Positions 58,893 through 64,000 of a stretch of 64,000 bases of DNA are shown one piece after another. A model generated the notes under the pieces. It was not told the origin of the DNA, did no database searches, and worked only from the letters and a program-made list of their open reading frames with translations. Made by a program: the position numbers and the translations under genes. Source of the stretch: Rosa chinensis (lineage: Eukaryota; Streptophyta; Magnoliopsida; Rosales; Rosaceae); NCBI RefSeq assembly GCF_002994745.2, contig NC_037090.1, positions 12,149,501-12,213,500 on the forward strand, in the 5' to 3' direction. Numbering within the stretch: position 1 is the stretch's first letter; the number at the start of each line of letters is the position of its first letter.

Positions 58893-59113
58893 AAAGATGG
58901 TCACCAAAGGGTATGACCGCCCTCGTCACTGGTGGAACCAAGGGCATAGGGTAATTTAGCTACATATATCTTCTATCTAGCTTCATCATTTATTGATTCC
59001 AAATTTAAAGTTGACTAATTGTTTCATGCACGTTTGTCTATAGATTTGCCATTGTAGAAGAGCTAGCTGGAATTGGAGCGACTGTACATACATGTGCTGG
59101 TAACCAGGCATAG

Positions 59114-59257
<144 letters not shown>

Positions 59258-59983
59258 TGATCACTACTTATTCACTATCTCTTTTTCTCTATATTTTCCT
59301 AAATCAAGTGTGCATGGAATTGATTAACTAATTACGCTGCTTTAAATAATGCTGCTACAGTCACACTCAGGAGTACTACAGATTATAGTCTTCGAAGACT
59401 TGTCAAGCATGATGAGTACCAACGTAGAATCTCCTTACCATCTTTGCCAACTTGCATATCCTCTCTTGAAGGCCTCTGGAAATGGAAGTATTGTGTTCGT
59501 CGCCTCTATCGCCGGTGTTATATCTCTACCTAGACTATCCGCCTATGCAGCAACGAAGAGTGAGTTATTAATTTCTAGTTTAAATAAAAATTATGTAAGT
59601 GTTCTAATTATACTTGATCAATTACATGAGCTTAAACAGCTGTTACCATTGCTATATAATAGGTGCTGTAATCCAAATTTCAAAATATTTTGGCGTGTAA
59701 GTGGGCAAGAGACAACATCCGAACACTCTAGCACCATGGGCTGTAAACACCGGAGTTAAAGTTGAACATGTAAAAATCCTCTCTATGGCCTAATTAACCT
59801 TGATGTTTCTTTACCTTGAAGTTTACACTATCACAATTTTTGTGACACACTGGAGTTCTAACATTTTACACTTGATTTTGCAACAGGATGATCATGCTGA
59901 TGATTTCAGGCGTCTTATAGGTCGAACCCCCATATGTCGTCTTGCAGAACCCAATGAAATTTCATCGCTCGTGACCTTCCCAT

Positions 59984-62900
59984 CACTACTAGCTATTTGG
60001 CCTATAGCCACCACCAGATTTTAGTAGCTATTGGGTCTATTGGGGACTGAGTTTAGTGGGTATTGGCCTTTAGGGACAAATATCATGTCCGACTCTAATT
60101 GTACCAACTCCATTTGGGGTTTTTACCAATTGCCCACCGTTAAATCTGTCCGTCGCACATAAAGCACCATTATTCACGCGCTGCTCTCACCCTCCTTCTG
60201 ACATTGAACAGTTTCTCTTCTTATTTTATTACTTCTTATTAGCCATTGCTTTTGGACTCGGTGGCTAATGTGTACCCACCTATATTTTAATCTTTTTCTT
60301 TCTTGTCCGTGCCCATATTGGTTCCATTTATAAAAAAAATTTGCTCCGAACCATCAGGCTCGGCATAGTACTATCCAAGCCTAGCAAAATGGAATTGTTT
60401 TTATTTTTATAGTCTGAATTGTTATAACATTATTATATCAACAAAATGCAAATGGAAGCCCACGTGTCCATTAATCAACATATACGTCAGAGGAAAAGAA
60501 ACAAGTATATTATAAATTCCTCAGTCTCTCACAGCTAAAAGTCAAAACACTTAGACAAAACAAAAATTGTTTACCTATCACTAACTTTGGAAACTCTAAC
60601 TAGTGGAGAGCTGGTGGTCTTCAATGCCTTCCTTTCATTGTCTGTGGTTCCTCTTTCAATCAATGCACACAATATAAGCTCCTTTCCTTGCAAGCATAAT
60701 GGACTTCTTATACACAACTAAAAATGCATTACAGATGCACAATTCTTTTAAGAATAGAAAGAAAATAATTTTACCCATCAGAAGTGATCATATCAGATCC
60801 CATATGACCAGACAGAGCCATAATGCCATGAAAACTTGTAAAATTCATCAAAGACTTGGGTCACTGATTGAATTTCAATGAAAACTTGTAAAATTCATTC
60901 ATTGTAATTTGCAAATGCAATATATAGAAGAACATGGTAAAGACTAAAGATATATCAACATGCAATTCTTGATAGCGCCATAAGGCCATGAAGAACAATC
61001 AGAAACATGATACCTGATAAACAGATGAAAGAAGAGAAAAGAAGAAACGGCTGTAAAGAAATGGATAGATTGCTGGCTTTCTACCTTACGTACTACTGTA
61101 ACTTCCCCCTTGCATCAAATTCAGTTTTTTCACTTAACCCTGCAACTCAACAATAAGTTTCTCTGTATTAGAAGAATAACATGTTCAGAAACAATTATAT
61201 GCTCCATGTACTATAAGTTAAAGTTTATGTCACAGGTAGAGAGAAAAACAAGAGAACAAAATGCAGAAAAACAGATTCGAGTACTTAGATGTATTACTAG
61301 CATAGGACATTTCACCAGAGGGATTTATCAATGTTCTGCACATTAAATAAAAATCAGGTCTTCACACATACACAGGCATCAACACCACCTAAATAGTAAT
61401 TCTCACACCCTAATACATTATCAAGTCTCTTCCAATTATTTCCAAGACATCTGAAAATAAACGACATTGAAACATTAGCACAAGGGTTGCACATTGCTTT
61501 ACTTACATTTTTTGCTAAAAGCCACACCCCATGCTTCTTGACCCCAACTACCAGTATATCCATACTGCAGGATTGGACTAGATGAGTAAGGTACTCAAAA
61601 ATGGATCAAGATTGTTTGACAAACACTAACCCTGGCGGAGCTGTAGGCCACCAGAGCTATGCAGTTACAGCACCTGTTCACAAAGAATAGCTCACAATTA
61701 CAACAACTAACAACAAGCGAACTCTTGGGGCAATAATCAACTAGATAAAGGTGATCCTTTTCCATACCTGAGCTATTTTTTGAAAGTGGTACGGCAAGGC
61801 AAGGGGGATTAAGTGGAGCTTTGCTCCTGGAGAAATAAAAGAATCACCTGTTTCATAGTAATGTATGTAAGAACTATGTATTCGGAACTCCATAATTTAC
61901 AAGATGAACACACTACTAATTATAATGTATACATTGTTTTATAACATCTCAGCACAAGATTGTATTTTAGAGATGATATTTTAACATAGTGCCCAGGAAA
62001 ATCAATCTACTGATGCAGAACATGGCATCATTAAAATTTGAGCATATAGAGGCTTCGGTGCTTATACCCACTACCATTACCCAATTGAATATCAGTCAAG
62101 ATTCAACAAGGCATAACCCAAAGGCCTGACAGTAACCCAATTGATGATTTGAACCCTAAAACAATCCTAAAATCCCAATAATGAAGCAAAATCCACAGAA
62201 TTAATGGCCAAGTTGTAAACTCTAACAACAAAGACACGAAATCTAAATTAGAAATTACTGATAAAGAGTTTAACTGGGCAAATTGAGTTGTTGATTGAAA
62301 AATCTACCTTGGCTTCAGGAAATTCATAATCTTGAATACCGACTCTGTGCGATGACAGTAGAAAAGTAGCCTTGTTTGGTTTTGAAAAGAAGAATCCATG
62401 GCTGTAAAAAAGAGTATAAAAATAAGATACGAGCCCCAAAGTTGTAAACTTGAACAGAAGAATAAAATGAAAAGATAATAAGATAGCGAAACAGCAAACA
62501 GGCAAAAGAAACAAAACAAGTGGCTTCAGATCTATACCGATCTAAATAGATATCAGAGGGACTGAACTCGGCATGGAAAGTCAATCTGCATGTCGAGATA
62601 AACTCCAATTTAGTAACGAGAGCAACAAATATGATATTTGATAGGTTGTTGCACAAGCCCCTAATTCGAAACCCTAAGATTATAAATATTGCAACCTGCA
62701 AATAAATCTGACAACAAAAAAAATTAAGGTAGAGAGAACCTGAAAGTGTGAGGGAAAGTGCAGGAAAAAGAGAAGACGATGGTTGATGGTCCAGCAATAT
62801 GCCAGATCCAGATTGAGAGGCTTCAAGAGAGAGTGAGAAACAGCTTTTTACAAGGATGAGTGACTGGCAAAAGATGAAATGATTAGATAGGGGATAAGAG

Positions 62901-63376
62901 AGGTGGGTGTGGTCGTTGTGGTCGGAGGCTCCGACTCGGAGCGGCCATCGAATAGATGAAGATCGAAAATAGCAGAGTTAGAGAGAGAAGAAGAAGACAG
63001 GTCTAGATACTCGGTCTGAGACTTGAACCATTTTGGAGACGGATTAGAATAAAAAGTTTTATTTAATTAAACAAGGAAAAATGAAAGAAATCTCGTTTGT
63101 ATCAATTTGGCCACAGCCACCCAATATTCAATGGAAAGTCCAAATTAAAAAATACAGTTGGGGTATCACTTTTGGGACGGAGGTTGAACTTAATTTGTGG
63201 CTAAACCAACATATTGCCCATCATGCATTCATTTGCGTTCAGTTGGAGACGGATGTAGTGGCAATATTGTCATTTGCCACAGAAAAAGTCTGACCGTCCT
63301 TATTGAGTGTATAAAGGCCACAGATTCTGTGTAGTACCCAATAGTCCTGTGGCCATAGGCCAAATAGCTAGTAGTG
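59984..63376. mobile_element. CACTA element B (3.4 kb) in TR4 exon 5
   Basis: Nearly perfect ends: CACTACTAGCTATTTGGCCT at the left and, inverted, AGGCCAAATAGCTAGTAGTG at the right. TSD CAT is at 59981-59983 and 63377-63379. Removing the element and one CAT restores the exon's reading frame at the junction. No transposase. The first ~700 bp include a segment (about 60370-60660) shared with CACTA A (43985-44225): TACTATCCAAGCC, GGAATTGTTTT, TTTACCTATCACTAACTTTG, GTGGAGAGCTG. Small ORFs at 61354-61563 and 62248-62797 are hydrophobic and not recognised. Confidence 0.88.
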
Positions 63377-63453
63377 CATGCCTCCCTACGGCTTCTTACA
63401 TCAACGGACAGGTTCTTAGTGTCGACGGAGGATTTACAGTTCGTGGCTTCTAA

Positions 63454-63661
63454 GAAGCTCCTGGGTCCATGATGGATCTATATATAGTGGGATCACCACA
63501 GCTTATATAGCTCGTACATTATCTGTGTCTTAACAAATTTCTTTTGAACAGTCCTTACTGTCTTTATTGATGATTTTTTCCGCGGATAAGAATCAATTCC
63601 TTAACAGATATATAGTTTCATATATTCGAATCCTAGGCAAATAAAATGCAATGGTACGGCT

Positions 63662-63712
<51 letters not shown>

Positions 63713-64000
63713 GAGAGGGCGGCTAGGTTTCCTTAGGTAAGCTTGGAGGCTCTCGTCCGGCGGCTCCCGTGCGGCACCAGGCTATTAGCCTTGTTGGTAA
63801 ACGGAGAGTGCGGCCGGGCGGGGATGTTTTGATGGCCGTTTCTCAGCCTGTGCTGCGGCGACGTGGCTTGGACCTTGACAAGCTTGCAAGCCTGTGGTGG
63901 GTCTGCGTCTTCTGATCGTTTGGAGGCTCTAGCGGCGGCAGACTGGTGGTATCGGCGTTCTCTTCCCTTGATAGACGGCGACAACTGGCAGGACGGGGGG
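63454..64000. other. TR4 3' flank, (CT)n microsatellite and GC-rich LINE-5'-end-like sequence
   Basis: After the TR4 stop, about 200 bp of AT-rich flank is followed by (CT)n at 63665-63709. Then GC-rich sequence runs to the window edge (GAGAGGGCGGCTAGG, CGGCGGCTCCCGTGCGGCAC). This combination resembles the 5' UTR of plant L1-type LINEs, inferred from style only; the element would continue beyond the window. Confidence 0.35.

Noticed and set aside
62248..62797. Hydrophobic minus-strand ORFs in CACTA B, considered as a membrane protein
   Set aside because: Three overlapping frames are equally hydrophobic because of T-rich sequence; no conserved motif.

Overview
This is a 64-kb piece of plant nuclear DNA. 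Genes have GT-AG introns and plant-only architectures: an LHW-type bHLH factor, a plant RCC1-repeat protein and tropinone-reductase-like SDRs. Several plant transposon superfamilies are nested in one another. A eudicot is certain enough. A Rosaceae species is my guess from the overall look and is not proven by anything in the window.

Layout. (1) 1-2.9 kb: AT-rich intergenic DNA with one SINE-like segment. (2) 2.95-11.6 kb: two intact, convergent, ordinary genes. The first is a 10-exon LHW/EMB1444-class bHLH gene (3607-7939, 720 aa) with a 29-codon uORF in its leader. The second is an 11-exon RCC1-repeat gene on the minus strand (8257-11459, 477 aa) with two CACGTG boxes just upstream. (3) 12.1-15.8 kb: a decayed hAT element with a broken ZMYM1/DUF4371-type transposase. 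(4) 16.98-23.15 kb: a Mutator-like element with ~300-bp terminal inverted repeats. It carries a captured first exon, which is itself split by a 4.8-kb LTR retrotransposon (TSD TCTCT). That retroelement has no gag-pol. It is filled with spliced, same-sense fragments of several host mRNAs: PPR, sucrose synthase, poly(A) polymerase/tRNA nucleotidyltransferase, PPR again, and an RST1-like protein. (5) 23.7-63.45 kb: a cluster of four tropinone-reductase-like genes blown apart by transposons. TR1 (minus) and TR2 (plus) are intact and head-to-head around a 1.8-kb shared promoter. TR3 is 5'-truncated and frameshifted. TR4 is interrupted by a deletion-derivative copia element in exon 1 and by a 3.4-kb CACTA element in exon 5.

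Between the TR copies lie: a full-length but dead copia element (28.9-34.2 kb); a Tourist-like MITE; a 1.5-kb hAT-like element directly after the TR3 stop codon; and a second copia element on the minus strand (38.9-52 kb). The second copia element is split by a 5.2-kb CACTA element, a 2.5-kb solo LTR and a CACTA-like fragment. The CACTA element has itself captured exons of an exostosin glycosyltransferase, an R2R3-MYB and a PDR-type ABC transporter. The last 12 kb also contain a poly(A)-tailed retroposon with a 15-bp TSD, fold-back MITEs and microsatellites.

Of the coding content only four genes look functional: bHLH, RCC1, TR1 and TR2. Everything else is transposon, captured gene fragment or pseudogene. 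All exon borders, TSDs and lengths were worked out by eye and may be off by a base or two.
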